A stretch of 64,000 nucleotides of DNA from JAXLYE01 sp046351595 (GTDB lineage: Bacteria; Myxococcota_A; Polyangia; Palsa-1104; JAEUJZ01): positions 496,001 through 560,000 of the forward strand of contig JAXLYE010000001.1 of assembly GCA_046351595.1 (NCBI GenBank), in the 5' to 3' direction. Every line of letters starts with the position of its first letter. Position 1 is the stretch's first letter. This document shows, one piece after another, positions 1-9,429 of this stretch. Position numbers and translations under genes: made by a program. Under the pieces are notes generated by a model, which did no database searches, was not told where the DNA came from, and saw only the letters and a list, made by a program, of their open reading frames with translations.

Positions 1-568
<568 letters not shown>

Positions 569-691
569 CGCTCTGCGAACATAGCAGAGAAGGGTCGGCG
601 TGCTTTTTCCCTCTGATATAGTTCCCGCCGTCCGTCGGGCCCCGGGCCCGCCCGCCTCGGGCCGCCCCCGAAGGGACCGCAGAGGGCCGCC

Positions 692-1906
692 ATGTCAGAC
701 GAGGACGAGATCGCACAGGAGCACGACGCACCGCCGCTGCCCGCCGACGGGTCGGGGGCCCAGCCCGCGCACCCCGGGCCTGCCGCGCACGCAGACCGCC
801 CGGGCGAGCGGACGCCGCTCGTGCACAGCCTGTCGCGCGGCCGCTTCTCGGTGGTGCGGCCGACGGCGCAGTGGTACGTGGTGGCGGAGTCGCACGAGCT
901 GCCGTCACGGCCGGGCGCGGGGCCGCTTGCGCGCACCCTGCTCGGCCTGCCGCTGGTGCTGTTCCGCGACGGCGAGGGCCGGGCCGCGGCGCTGCTCGAT
1001 CGCTGCCCGCACCGCAACGTGCCGCTGTCGCTCGGCGAGGTCGTCGAGGGCCAGCTGCAGTGCGCCTACCACGGCTGGCGCTTCGACGGCGGCGGCACCT
1101 GCCGCTTCATCCCGTCGCGGCGCGGTGACAGCGCGGCGCGGGCGCGCAACGCGCTCAGCTACCCGGTGCGCGAGCTCGACGGCTTCATCTGGGTCTACCC
1201 GACGCCGGGCGCCGAGCCGAAGGAGGAGCCCTACCGCTTCCGCCTGCTCGATGCGCCGGGCTACACCGTCGTGCGCCGCATCGTCGAGGCGCCGGGCACG
1301 CTGCACGCGACGCTGGAGAACGCGCTCGACGTGCCGCACACGCAGTTCCTGCACCGCGGCCTGTTCCGATCCAAGAGCCGCGACATCGCCATCACCGCCG
1401 TGGTCCGCCGCCGCGCCGACCGCGTCGAGGCCGAGTACATCGGCGAGCCGCGCCCGCCCGGCCTCGTCGGCCGCATCCTGTCGCCCTCGGGCGGCCTGGT
1501 CACGCACTTCGATCGCTTCCTTCTGCCCTGCGTCGCCGAGGTCGAGTACCGCATCGGCACCGAGAACCACATCCTGGTGATGGCCGCGATGACGCCGGTC
1601 GACGACTTCGTTACGCGCATCCACGCGGTCGTCGCCTTCCGCATGCGCATCCCGGGGTTCCTGCTGCGGCCGTTCCTCTTGCCGATCGCGCTGAAGATCT
1701 TCTCGCAGGACGCGGCGATCCTCGCCAAGCAGACCGAGACCACGCGGCGCTTCGGCGGCGAGCAGTTCGCTTCGACGGAGATCGACGTGCTGGGCAAGCA
1801 CATCTGGCGGCTCCTGCGCGCGGCCGAGCGCGGCGACGTCGCAGCCCCGGCCGGCGATGCGGGGCTGCCGGTGCTCCACGAGGAGCGGATCGAGCTCGTG
1901 GTGTGA
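692..1906 (+). CDS. Rieske [2Fe-2S] non-heme iron oxygenase, ring-hydroxylating type
   Basis: 404 residues. The N-terminal ~55 residues are a proline/acid-rich extension. A Rieske domain follows with CPHRNVPL (C about 105, H 107) and CAYHGWRF (C about 124, H 127), the Cys-His pairs that bind the 2Fe-2S cluster. The catalytic half contains ENALDVPHTQFLH (about 209-221), matching the D-x2-H-x4-H mononuclear iron site of oxygenase alpha subunits. Overall length and layout resemble single-component-type oxygenases such as the pheophorbide a oxygenase, vanillate demethylase and ketosteroid hydroxylase relatives. The substrate cannot be told from sequence. No reductase or ferredoxin gene lies nearby, so electrons must come from elsewhere. 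A GAGGG sequence precedes the ATG. Confidence 0.88.
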   Translation: MSDEDEIAQEHDAPPLPADGSGAQPAHPGPAAHADRPGERTPLVHSLSRGRFSVVRPTAQWYVVAESHELPSRPGAGPLARTLLGLPLVLFRDGEGRAAALLDRCPHRNVPLSLGEVVEGQLQCAYHGWRFDGGGTCRFIPSRRGDSAARARNALSYPVRELDGFIWVYPTPGAEPKEEPYRFRLLDAPGYTVVRRIVEAPGTLHATLENALDVPHTQFLHRGLFRSKSRDIAITAVVRRRADRVEAEYIGEPRPPGLVGRILSPSGGLVTHFDRFLLPCVAEVEYRIGTENHILVMAAMTPVDDFVTRIHAVVAFRMRIPGFLLRPFLLPIALKIFSQDAAILAKQTETTRRFGGEQFASTEIDVLGKHIWRLLRAAERGDVAAPAGDAGLPVLHEERIELVV

Positions 1907-1978
1907 GCAGCGGCGGGCCGGATGCATCGGGCGGGTGCAGCCGCGGCGGGACTGGGTGATAAACAAGGGATGGATCAG

Positions 1979-2668
1979 ATGACGGCGCGTAGATTCGTCA
2001 GGGTGCTCGGCGGGCTGTCGCTGCTGCTCGTGGGCGCCGGACCCGGCGGTGTGGGTGCAGCGGTGGCCGACGACAAGCCGGACAAGCCGGCACCGGCGCA
2101 CGACTTCGTCGAGGTGACGACCGTGGCGCCCGGGATCCGCGTCGAGCTGCGCTACGCCACGACGAACAACTTCATGAAGCGCGCGGTGTACCCGGCGAGC
2201 GCGCGCTGCTACCTGCGGGCGCCCGTCGCGGCGCGGCTGGCCACAGTGCAGCGTAGCCTGGAGGCGGCGGGCCTGGGCCTCAAGGTCTATGACTGCTACC
2301 GCCCGCGGCCGGTGCAGAAGCTGCTCTGGGACATCACGCCCGACGAGCGCTACGTGGCGCCGCCGAGCAAGGGCTCGCGCCACAACCGCGGCGCCGCCGT
2401 CGACCTGACGCTGGTCGATGCGCAGGGCCGCGAGCTGCCGATGCCGACGGAGTATGACGCCTTCTCGGTCAAGGCGCACCGCAGCTACGGCGACCTGCCG
2501 GCCGAGCAGAAGCAGAACCGGGCGCGCCTGGAGGACGCCATGAAGGCCGCGGGCTTCGTGCCGCTGTCGACGGAGTGGTGGCACTTTGACGACCCGGACT
2601 CGGGCCGCTACCCGCTGGCCGAGATCGGGTTCGACGAGCTCCTGCGCGCCCGCGCCGCGCCGAAGTGA
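1979..2668 (+). CDS. D-alanyl-D-alanine dipeptidase, VanX/DdpX type (peptidase M15D)
   Basis: 229 residues from the ATG at 1979, chosen because AAGGGA sits 8 bases upstream; ATGs at 1970 and 1922 are in frame but lack this. An N-terminal hydrophobic stretch (LGGLSLLLVGAGPGGVGAA) looks like a signal peptide. The zinc-dipeptidase motifs are present: SRHNRGAAVDL (the S-x-H-x6-D zinc motif) and STEWWHFDD (catalytic Glu plus third zinc ligand His). Members of this family cleave D-Ala-D-Ala; export suggests a role in peptidoglycan turnover or dipeptide recycling in the periplasm rather than glycopeptide resistance, since no vanH/vanA partner is near. It follows the Rieske gene on the same strand after 72 bp. 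Confidence 0.88.
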   Translation: MTARRFVRVLGGLSLLLVGAGPGGVGAAVADDKPDKPAPAHDFVEVTTVAPGIRVELRYATTNNFMKRAVYPASARCYLRAPVAARLATVQRSLEAAGLGLKVYDCYRPRPVQKLLWDITPDERYVAPPSKGSRHNRGAAVDLTLVDAQGRELPMPTEYDAFSVKAHRSYGDLPAEQKQNRARLEDAMKAAGFVPLSTEWWHFDDPDSGRYPLAEIGFDELLRARAAPK

Positions 2669-2760
2669 AGCCCTGCGCCCGCCCCGGCCGCGCCGGTCGA
2701 ACGGCGGCTGCGCGACGGTGAATTGACGCGCGCGGGGTCGGCGGCAGATAGTCCGCAACC

Positions 2761-3852
2761 ATGTCGATCCCGTCCCCTCGTGTCGCGCGGTCCTCTCTCG
2801 CCGTGTCCTCTCTCGCTGGCCTGCTGCTCGCGGTCCTCTCGCTCGGGCTGAGCGCCTGCAGCAGCCCGTGCGCCGTCGGCAGCCGCGGCTGCGCCTGCAC
2901 CGGCGGCGGCGCCTGTGACCCAGGCCTTCTGTGCGGCGCCGACCTGCGCTGCGCGCCCCTCGGCTGCGCCTGCGACAGCACGCCCGCCTGCAGCCCCGCC
3001 TGCGCCTGCGACGCGGACTGCGGCGGCGCCGACCTGGCGATGTCGCTCGGTGACGGCGGCGGCGGCGGTGTCGACGGTGGCGGCGGCGGCGCCCGGGACC
3101 TGAGCACGCCCGCGGATCTCGCGCGCCCGCCGGCCGCGGCCTGCACCCTGCCGATCGAGGGCTGCTTCCAGACCTGCATCACCGCCAAGACCAGCACCGG
3201 CTCGTGCGTCGCCACCTGCGGCGTCGGCAACGGCGTCGGCTGCTACGCCGTGTGCACCGCCAACGGCGACAGCCTGGGCACCTGCAAGAGCTACTGCGGC
3301 GTGCCCAACGCCGCCGCCGAGCGCGCCTGCTACGTGCACGGCGCCACGCGCGGCGACAGCGTCGGCACCAGCAAGAGCTACTGCGGCCTGACCAGCGACT
3401 GCGGTGAGGACGGCTGCGCCCAGGTCTGCCTGGCGCGCAAGGACAGCACCGGCACGTGCAAGAGCTACTGCGACTTCAAGACGCCGCTCGGCCACGCCGC
3501 CTGCTACGCCGTCTGCGCCGCGCGCGGCGACAGCCCCGGCACCTGCACCAGCTACTGCGGCACCGACAGCGCCTGCGCGCAGCGCGCCTGCTACGACGCC
3601 TGCGCCCAGCACGGCGACGGCCCCGGCACCTGCACCAGCTACTGCACGCTCAAGACGGCGTGCGCGCAGGTCGGCTGCTACGACGCCTGCAACCGCCACG
3701 GCGACAGCCCCAGCACCTGCAAGAGCTACTGCGGCCTGTCGGACACGCCGTGCAGCGAGTGCGGCGCCACCGAGACCCCGCGCGCCGCCTGCTACCGCGT
3801 CTGCGCGGCCCGCGGCAGCTCGCCGAGCACCTGCAAGTCGATCTGCGGCTGA
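2761..3852 (+). CDS. Cys-rich lipoprotein with tandem twin-CX3C repeats
   Basis: 363 residues. A lipoprotein signal peptide (hydrophobic LLLAVLSLGL then lipobox LSAC, Cys about 38) is followed by a short Cys-rich segment, a Gly/Asp linker (about 95-125) and, from about residue 134 to the end, eight tandem units of 25-35 residues. The core of each is C-x3-C-x9-C-x3-C, typified by CYAVC...TCKSYC. Unit 3 has lost the second and third Cys together (to Gly and Ser) while keeping the first and fourth, which suggests that C2-C3 and C1-C4 form disulfides, as in alpha-hairpinins and small-Tim twin CX3C proteins. It is expected to be an outer-surface or periplasmic anchored protein. No function can be assigned; binding, toxin-like or structural roles are all possible. 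Confidence 0.85.
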   Translation: MSIPSPRVARSSLAVSSLAGLLLAVLSLGLSACSSPCAVGSRGCACTGGGACDPGLLCGADLRCAPLGCACDSTPACSPACACDADCGGADLAMSLGDGGGGGVDGGGGGARDLSTPADLARPPAAACTLPIEGCFQTCITAKTSTGSCVATCGVGNGVGCYAVCTANGDSLGTCKSYCGVPNAAAERACYVHGATRGDSVGTSKSYCGLTSDCGEDGCAQVCLARKDSTGTCKSYCDFKTPLGHAACYAVCAARGDSPGTCTSYCGTDSACAQRACYDACAQHGDGPGTCTSYCTLKTACAQVGCYDACNRHGDSPSTCKSYCGLSDTPCSECGATETPRAACYRVCAARGSSPSTCKSICG

Positions 3853-4178
3853 GCGCGGCGGGGCGGGAGCGGAGACGCGGCGGGCGCGGGCGGCGGCTCG
3901 CCGTTTTGACCTGCCGGACGGGCAAAAAGCGTTAATTGCTTATTTAAGTATCCGGGTCATATGCCCTTAAAATTCGGTCCAGCCCGGTACTCGATTGGCC
4001 GATAGACCGCCGCCCCGCACAGAGGACCAGGCTGCCCGCCTCGGCATATCGGAGATTCCCCGAGTCCAGCAGGCAAAAATTGGTTGAATCGATTTGCCGA
4101 TTCATACCCCGAAGAATATCGACGTAGGGACTGGTGCCGCGCCCTGGAATCGAATACAAGGGTCGCGGAGGTAACCCC
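3853..4178. other. AT-richer intergenic region with small dyads
   Basis: This 326-bp gap has no convincing gene. From about 3905 it is clearly richer in A/T than its surroundings, with runs such as GTTAATTGCTTATTTAAG near 3930. A small inverted repeat, GAATCG-ATTTGC-CGATTC, lies near 4086-4105. The base composition fits a promoter/regulatory region for the glutathione S-transferase gene that starts at 4179, but no clean -35/-10 pair stands out. Confidence 0.4.
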
Positions 4179-4802
4179 ATGTCGATCAAGTTCTATTACG
4201 CGCCCCGGTCCAACGCCAGCCGCATCCACTGGACGCTCGAGGAGCTCGGCGTCCCCTACGAGAAGGTCCGCATCGACCTGCGCGCCGGCGATCAGCGGAA
4301 GCCGGAGTTTCTGGCGCTCAACCCGAACGGCAAGGTGCCGACGCTGGTCCTCGACGGCACGCCGCTGTTCGAGTCGGTCGCCATCCAGATCGCACTCGGC
4401 GAGCGCTTCGGCGTCGATAAGGGGCTGTGGCCGGCGCCCGGCTCGGCCGAGCACCACCAGGCGCTCAGCTGGATCGTCTGGGGCCAGGTCACCTTCGGCG
4501 CCGCGCTGTTCCGCCGGCTGATGAACACCAGCGACTGGTACCCCAAGGACTCGCACAACGCCCCGCAGGCCGAGGACGCGCTCAAGGAGATGCACCACTG
4601 CCTCGGCATCCTCAACGCCCGGCTCGACGACCGGCACTACCTGACCGGGCCGCGCTTCACGCTGGCGGACCTCGATCTGGCGTCGGTGCTGTCGTGGGGC
4701 CTGCACGCCACCGGCGTCGATCTGTCGCAGTACCCCAACGTCAAGGCCTGGCACGATCGCTGTGTCCAGCGCCCTTCGATGAAGGTCCTGGCCGACGAGT
4801 GA
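4179..4802 (+). CDS. Glutathione S-transferase family protein
   Basis: 207 residues from the ATG at 4179, which has a strong GGAGGT site just upstream; an in-frame start at 4134 lacks one. The N-terminal thioredoxin-fold half shows the typical GST sequence FYYAPRSNASRIHWTLEELG, then the cis-Pro region NGKVPTLVLDG and the glutathione-contacting FESVAI (usual form ESxAI). The C-terminal all-helical half ends with LTGPRFTLADLDLASVL, matching the conserved GST N-capping box region. The protein is cytosolic and probably conjugates or reduces electrophiles; the substrate is unknown. It stands alone after an AT-rich 326-bp gap and converges on the lipoprotein gene ending at 4833. Confidence 0.9.
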   Translation: MSIKFYYAPRSNASRIHWTLEELGVPYEKVRIDLRAGDQRKPEFLALNPNGKVPTLVLDGTPLFESVAIQIALGERFGVDKGLWPAPGSAEHHQALSWIVWGQVTFGAALFRRLMNTSDWYPKDSHNAPQAEDALKEMHHCLGILNARLDDRHYLTGPRFTLADLDLASVLSWGLHATGVDLSQYPNVKAWHDRCVQRPSMKVLADE

Positions 4803-4832
4803 GCCGCGCCGCGCGCCCGGCCGGCGCCCCCG

Positions 4833-5702
4833 TCACCGGACCATGAGCGCCTGGTTGGACTCGCGGTACGAGGTGGTGCTGCCGTCGGGGTTTCTGACGG
4901 TGTACGCGTAGGTGTTGAAGGCGGCGGAGCTCAGGATCTGCACGTCGGCGGCCTGCGGGCAGGCGCTGCGGATGCGCGCGAAGTCGAGCGTCAGCTGGCC
5001 GTAGCTGACGTAGGTCACCGCCGACGGCGGGTAGCTGAGCGGGTCGGCGCACGGCGCCTGCACCAGCGACTTGAGGATGGTGTTGCTCAGGCACGTCTCG
5101 TCGGGGATCGGGATGGTCAGCGGCGCGGCGCGGCCCATATCGAGGCCGCTGTGGTCGAAGCCCCAGCCGTACAGGTTGACGCTGCCGCGCGCCGTCGGCA
5201 GCGTCATGCGGAAGTCGCGGCTGACGTTGATCACGCGCGGCTCGCGCGGCACCAGCAGGCCCTCGCCGATCGTCACCTTCGGGCAGGCGGCGGCGGTCTG
5301 CAGGGTGCTGTTCAGCGTCACCACACCCGCGTTCTGCTCGGGATCCAGGCTCACCTCGAGCTGGGCGCCGCGGCCGCTGACGCGCGTGGCCGGGAGCACC
5401 GACGTGATGCAGCGATCGGCGTTGACGGTGGCCAGGCTCAGCACCGCGCTCTCGGACTCGGGCGGCAGGTTGAGGCCGATCAGAAGGTGCGCCCGCTGCT
5501 CGTCGCTGATCGGGATCGCGAGCGACTGCTTCGGCGGGTTGCCGCGCTCGTCGAGCATCGACACCAGGAGGTGCGTAGTGCCGGCGGGCAGGTCGCGCGC
5601 CGCGACCTTGAAGTCCGGGATCGGCGCGCAGCCGCTCGCCCCGCACAGCGCGCCCGCGGCGACGATCGGACCCAACAGACGCAGCCAGGAGCAATCCGAC
5701 AT
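4833..5702 (-). CDS. Hypothetical lipoprotein
   Basis: 289 residues. The N-terminus has a hydrophobic segment and a lipobox (GASGC, Cys about 25), so a lipid-anchored envelope protein is predicted. The rest is predicted mainly beta with no recognised catalytic motif. Several Cys pairs are spread through it (for example DRCITSV, TAACPKV, DETCLSN, QAPCADP), consistent with disulfides outside the cytoplasm. It is the last gene of a leftward group with the TPR protein (18 bp upstream) and the kinase at 6369-7700, so it may be part of the same sensory/envelope module. Function unknown. Confidence 0.8.
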   Translation of the reverse strand: MSDCSWLRLLGPIVAAGALCGASGCAPIPDFKVAARDLPAGTTHLLVSMLDERGNPPKQSLAIPISDEQRAHLLIGLNLPPESESAVLSLATVNADRCITSVLPATRVSGRGAQLEVSLDPEQNAGVVTLNSTLQTAAACPKVTIGEGLLVPREPRVINVSRDFRMTLPTARGSVNLYGWGFDHSGLDMGRAAPLTIPIPDETCLSNTILKSLVQAPCADPLSYPPSAVTYVSYGQLTLDFARIRSACPQAADVQILSSAAFNTYAYTVRNPDGSTTSYRESNQALMVR

Positions 5703-5720
5703 GAGGGGCCTCCGCCGTAG

Positions 5721-6365
5721 CTAATAGGGCAGCGTCAGCGTGCCGGTGTCGGTGTGCTGCCGGGCGTCGTAGATGGCAAAGCCCAGGCCCACCGCCAGCC
5801 CGACCGCAGCGACGCTGGCGATCGACAGCCAGAACCAGGCGCGCTTGTAGATCGGCTTGCGCTGCAGCTGCAAAAGGTCGCGCTCGGCCTGCTCGGCGCG
5901 CAGCTCGCTCTCCTTGGCGTGCGCCTGCTGCTCGATGGCCACCTGCAGCGTCGAGATGTAGCCGCGCGCCTCGGTCACGTAGGGGTGCCGCGGCGCGGTG
6001 CGCACGAACTGCTCGTAGGCGTCGCGGGCCTCGATGAAGCGGTCGCCGCGGCGGAAGGCCTGGCCGGCGTTGAACAGGTACAGCGCCTTGGGATCGCGGC
6101 GGTAGGCGCGCAACAGCGCGGCCCCGGCGTCGGGGAAGCGCTGCTCCTTGAACATGCGCGCGGCGTAGGCGGCGTGGGCGCTGGCCGAGGCGTCCTCAGG
6201 CGGCGCCGGGCTCGCGCTCGGTGCGGGCTCGGCCTCCTCGACGGCGGCGGGGCGGCTCGGGCGCTCGCGCGCCAGCCCCTGGCCGCACCAGCCGACAAGG
6301 ACCAGGAGCACGGTGACTCCGCACAGGGCGCTGCAAAGCAGGCGACGGGCAGTTGGCATCATCAC
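5721..6365 (-). CDS. TPR-containing membrane protein
   Basis: 214 residues. It has an N-terminal hydrophobic segment (signal peptide or anchor), a Pro/Ala/Glu-rich linker, and about three TPR-like helices at roughly 60-140 (AYAARMFKEQRFPDAGAALL, LYLFNAGQAFRRGDRFIEA). A charged helix follows (HAKESELRAEQAERDLLQLQ), then a C-terminal transmembrane segment (WFWLSIASVAAVGLAVGLGF) and a short tail. This build is common next to Ser/Thr kinases in myxobacteria. It lies 3 bp after the kinase stop codon, so co-translation is likely, and the TPR domain could be a partner or regulator of that kinase. No enzymatic motif is present. Confidence 0.82.
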   Translation of the reverse strand: MMMPTARRLLCSALCGVTVLLVLVGWCGQGLARERPSRPAAVEEAEPAPSASPAPPEDASASAHAAYAARMFKEQRFPDAGAALLRAYRRDPKALYLFNAGQAFRRGDRFIEARDAYEQFVRTAPRHPYVTEARGYISTLQVAIEQQAHAKESELRAEQAERDLLQLQRKPIYKRAWFWLSIASVAAVGLAVGLGFAIYDARQHTDTGTLTLPY

Positions 6366-6368
6366 GCC

Positions 6369-7700
<1,332 letters not shown>

Positions 7701-7981
7701 GTTGGCAGCCGGGCTGGAATGCGGATCGCCGCGGTCCGTCCTCCGTCGACCCTGCGCAGCGCGACCACGCAGCCCCTCCAAGAGAGCCAGTATATCGCAG
7801 CTTGTCTCCTCGTGGCTGACGGCCCAGCGGGTCGGGGAGCGTGCGCGCGGCGTGCGCGTGCGTCCTACCTCGGCCCCGCACGCGGCGCGTCATCTGGTTC
7901 GTCAGGCGACACCTCGCGCCGCACGTCGCTGGGTGGCGACGCTGACGCTGTCCGCCGACCGACCGCGTCACGCCGCCGGTG

Positions 7982-8521
7982 CTACGGCTTGCGCGCGCGC
8001 CGCTTCGGAGGCGCGGCCGGCTGTCTGGGTCGCCGGGCCGCCGCGCGCCGCAGCAGCTCGTCGATGCGCACGCCGTTGATGATCAGGCCGGAGATCTCGG
8101 CGTCTTCGATCACCACGTCGCTGAGGTCGACGTCGCGCAGCTCGGCCCCGGCGAGGTTCGCGTCGCTGAGCGAGAGCCGCCGCAGGTCGGCATCACGCAC
8201 CCGCGCGCCCGCGAGCGCCACGTCGTCGAGCACGCAGTCGCGCAGGTCGACGTCGCGCAGCTCGCTGCGCCGCGCGTCGGCGTCGGTGAGGCGCAGGCCG
8301 GTCAGCGTCGCGTTGCCGATGCGCGCCCGGCGCAGGCTCACGTCCTCGAGCACCGCGCCGTCGAGCACCACGTCCTCGAAGCGCGCGCCGCGCAGATCGG
8401 CCTCGCGGAAGCTCGGCGGCTCGCGCACGGCCGCCGCACGGCCCGGCGCCCGCTTCCGCCGGCCGCCCGCTGGAGCGTCCCCGCCTGGCTGCTGCGACCG
8501 ACCCGAGCGTGACTTCGCCAT
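7982..8521 (-). CDS. Pentapeptide-repeat protein
   Basis: 179 residues from the ATG complementary to 8519-8521, preceded by GGGGGA. The basic N-terminus (about 1-40, many Arg/Lys) leads into roughly 20 pentapeptide units of the A(D/N)LxG type (for example FREADLRGARFEDVVLDGAV, DADLRRLSLSDANLAGAELR), which form a right-handed quadrilateral beta helix. The tail is very basic (RRAAARRPRQPAAPPKRRAR). Some pentapeptide proteins mimic DNA and inhibit gyrase, but those are acidic overall and this one has strongly basic ends, so that role should not be assumed. It is divergent from the MCCFS gene, with only about 40 bp between start codons. Confidence 0.85.
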   Translation of the reverse strand: MAKSRSGRSQQPGGDAPAGGRRKRAPGRAAAVREPPSFREADLRGARFEDVVLDGAVLEDVSLRRARIGNATLTGLRLTDADARRSELRDVDLRDCVLDDVALAGARVRDADLRRLSLSDANLAGAELRDVDLSDVVIEDAEISGLIINGVRIDELLRRAAARRPRQPAAPPKRRARKP

Positions 8522-8561
8522 GTCCCCCAGCGTACCCCGGCCCCGGTAACATGATGGGCTC

Positions 8562-9374
8562 ATGTGCTGCTTCTCACGCCCCATCCCGTATGTCTCCCAG
8601 ACCGAGATCTTCGCCCGGGCGCGAAACGGCAGCGCCTCCGAGCGCGAGCAGTTCCTCGTCTACAAGATGAGCGTGCGGCTCGACGAGGAGCTGGCGATGA
8701 TCCTGCCGCTGCCGGTGCCGCCGGGCTGCGCCGACGACGCGGTCTGGTTCATCGATCTGTCCGGCTACGACGACCTGTTCAAGGACCTGGGCCGCGGCTT
8801 CCCGTCGCTGCTAAGCTACCCCAAGGGCCGCTCGATCGGCCGCTCCCTGCCGCCCGAGCAGCCCAGGCTGAAGGTACACACCGTCGGCGACTTCGAGGCC
8901 TCGTTCGTGCCGTCGCCGCGCGACTTCGGCCGCCTCGACGAGCGCTTCCGCCTGCCGCCGAACGCCTGGGACAAGCTGCCGGCCTACGCCGACTACGGCT
9001 TCGCGGTCTTCAAGCTGCGGCGGCCCGGCGGCCTGCGCGGGCTGATGCGCCGCCTGCGGAAGGCGCCGCAGAGCTTCCACCCGATGGCGCTCGTCTTCCC
9101 CCGCCGCGACCCGCGCGCCCTGTTCTTCCCGACGGTGCACATCCACGACGGCGCGGTCCACGACGAGGCGCGCTTCGATCACACGCTGTACTGCCAGCTC
9201 GACGCCGGCGGCGTGGCGCCCCGGGGCTGGGAGCGCTCGGAGCGCGCGCTCAGCACGTTTGCGGACGCCCGCCGCAGCCGCGGCATCCTCGACGGTGACG
9301 CCCGCTGCTTCCGGCGGGTGCTCGAGGGGACGCAGCGCAACCAGGACACGTTCGTCTACACCGACGGGCGCTGA
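8562..9374 (+). CDS. Conserved-looking protein of unknown function (MCCFS start)
   Basis: 270 residues beginning MCCFSRPIPYVSQTEIFAR. No signal peptide or membrane segment is evident, and no named family was recognised with confidence. A hydrophobic core MILPLPVPPG occurs near residue 46, loosely like the VVPVPV segment of DUF2330 proteins (one lies at 54872). Other visible features are an Arg-rich patch (LRGLMRRLRK) and the segment FFPTVHIHDGAVHDEARFDH with several His/Asp that could bind metal. It ends at 9374, converging on the FG-GAP lipoprotein across a strong hairpin. Codon use looks normal for the window, so it is probably a real gene. Confidence 0.75.
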   Translation: MCCFSRPIPYVSQTEIFARARNGSASEREQFLVYKMSVRLDEELAMILPLPVPPGCADDAVWFIDLSGYDDLFKDLGRGFPSLLSYPKGRSIGRSLPPEQPRLKVHTVGDFEASFVPSPRDFGRLDERFRLPPNAWDKLPAYADYGFAVFKLRRPGGLRGLMRRLRKAPQSFHPMALVFPRRDPRALFFPTVHIHDGAVHDEARFDHTLYCQLDAGGVAPRGWERSERALSTFADARRSRGILDGDARCFRRVLEGTQRNQDTFVYTDGR

Positions 9375-9376
9375 GC

Positions 9377-9413
9377 GGCGCCGCCGCCAGTCCAGCGACC
9401 GGGCGGCGGCGCC
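9377..9413. terminator. Hairpin between convergent genes
   Basis: A perfect 12-bp inverted repeat, GGCGCCGCCGCC (9377-9388) and GGCGGCGGCGCC (9402-9413), is separated by a 13-base loop. It starts 3 bases after the stop codon of the MCCFS gene and ends 16 bases from the FG-GAP stop, so it can serve both convergent transcripts. No T-run follows on either side, so it may act with Rho or simply protect the 3' ends. Confidence 0.6.
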
Positions 9414-9429
9414 GGGAGGCTCCCGCGCC

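Noticed and set aside
905..2758. A 617-residue minus-strand frame under the Rieske and VanX genes
   Set aside because: Composition is shadow-like (Arg/His/Ala-rich), with no motifs; the + strand genes there have clear family signatures.
3944..4189. An 81-residue minus-strand frame in the AT-rich gap
   Set aside because: No ribosome site, no recognisable sequence, and it overlaps the start of the glutathione S-transferase gene.
7982..8521. Gyrase-protecting (Qnr-like) pentapeptide protein
   Set aside because: The ends are very basic, unlike the acidic DNA-mimic Qnr proteins, and nothing nearby supports the role.
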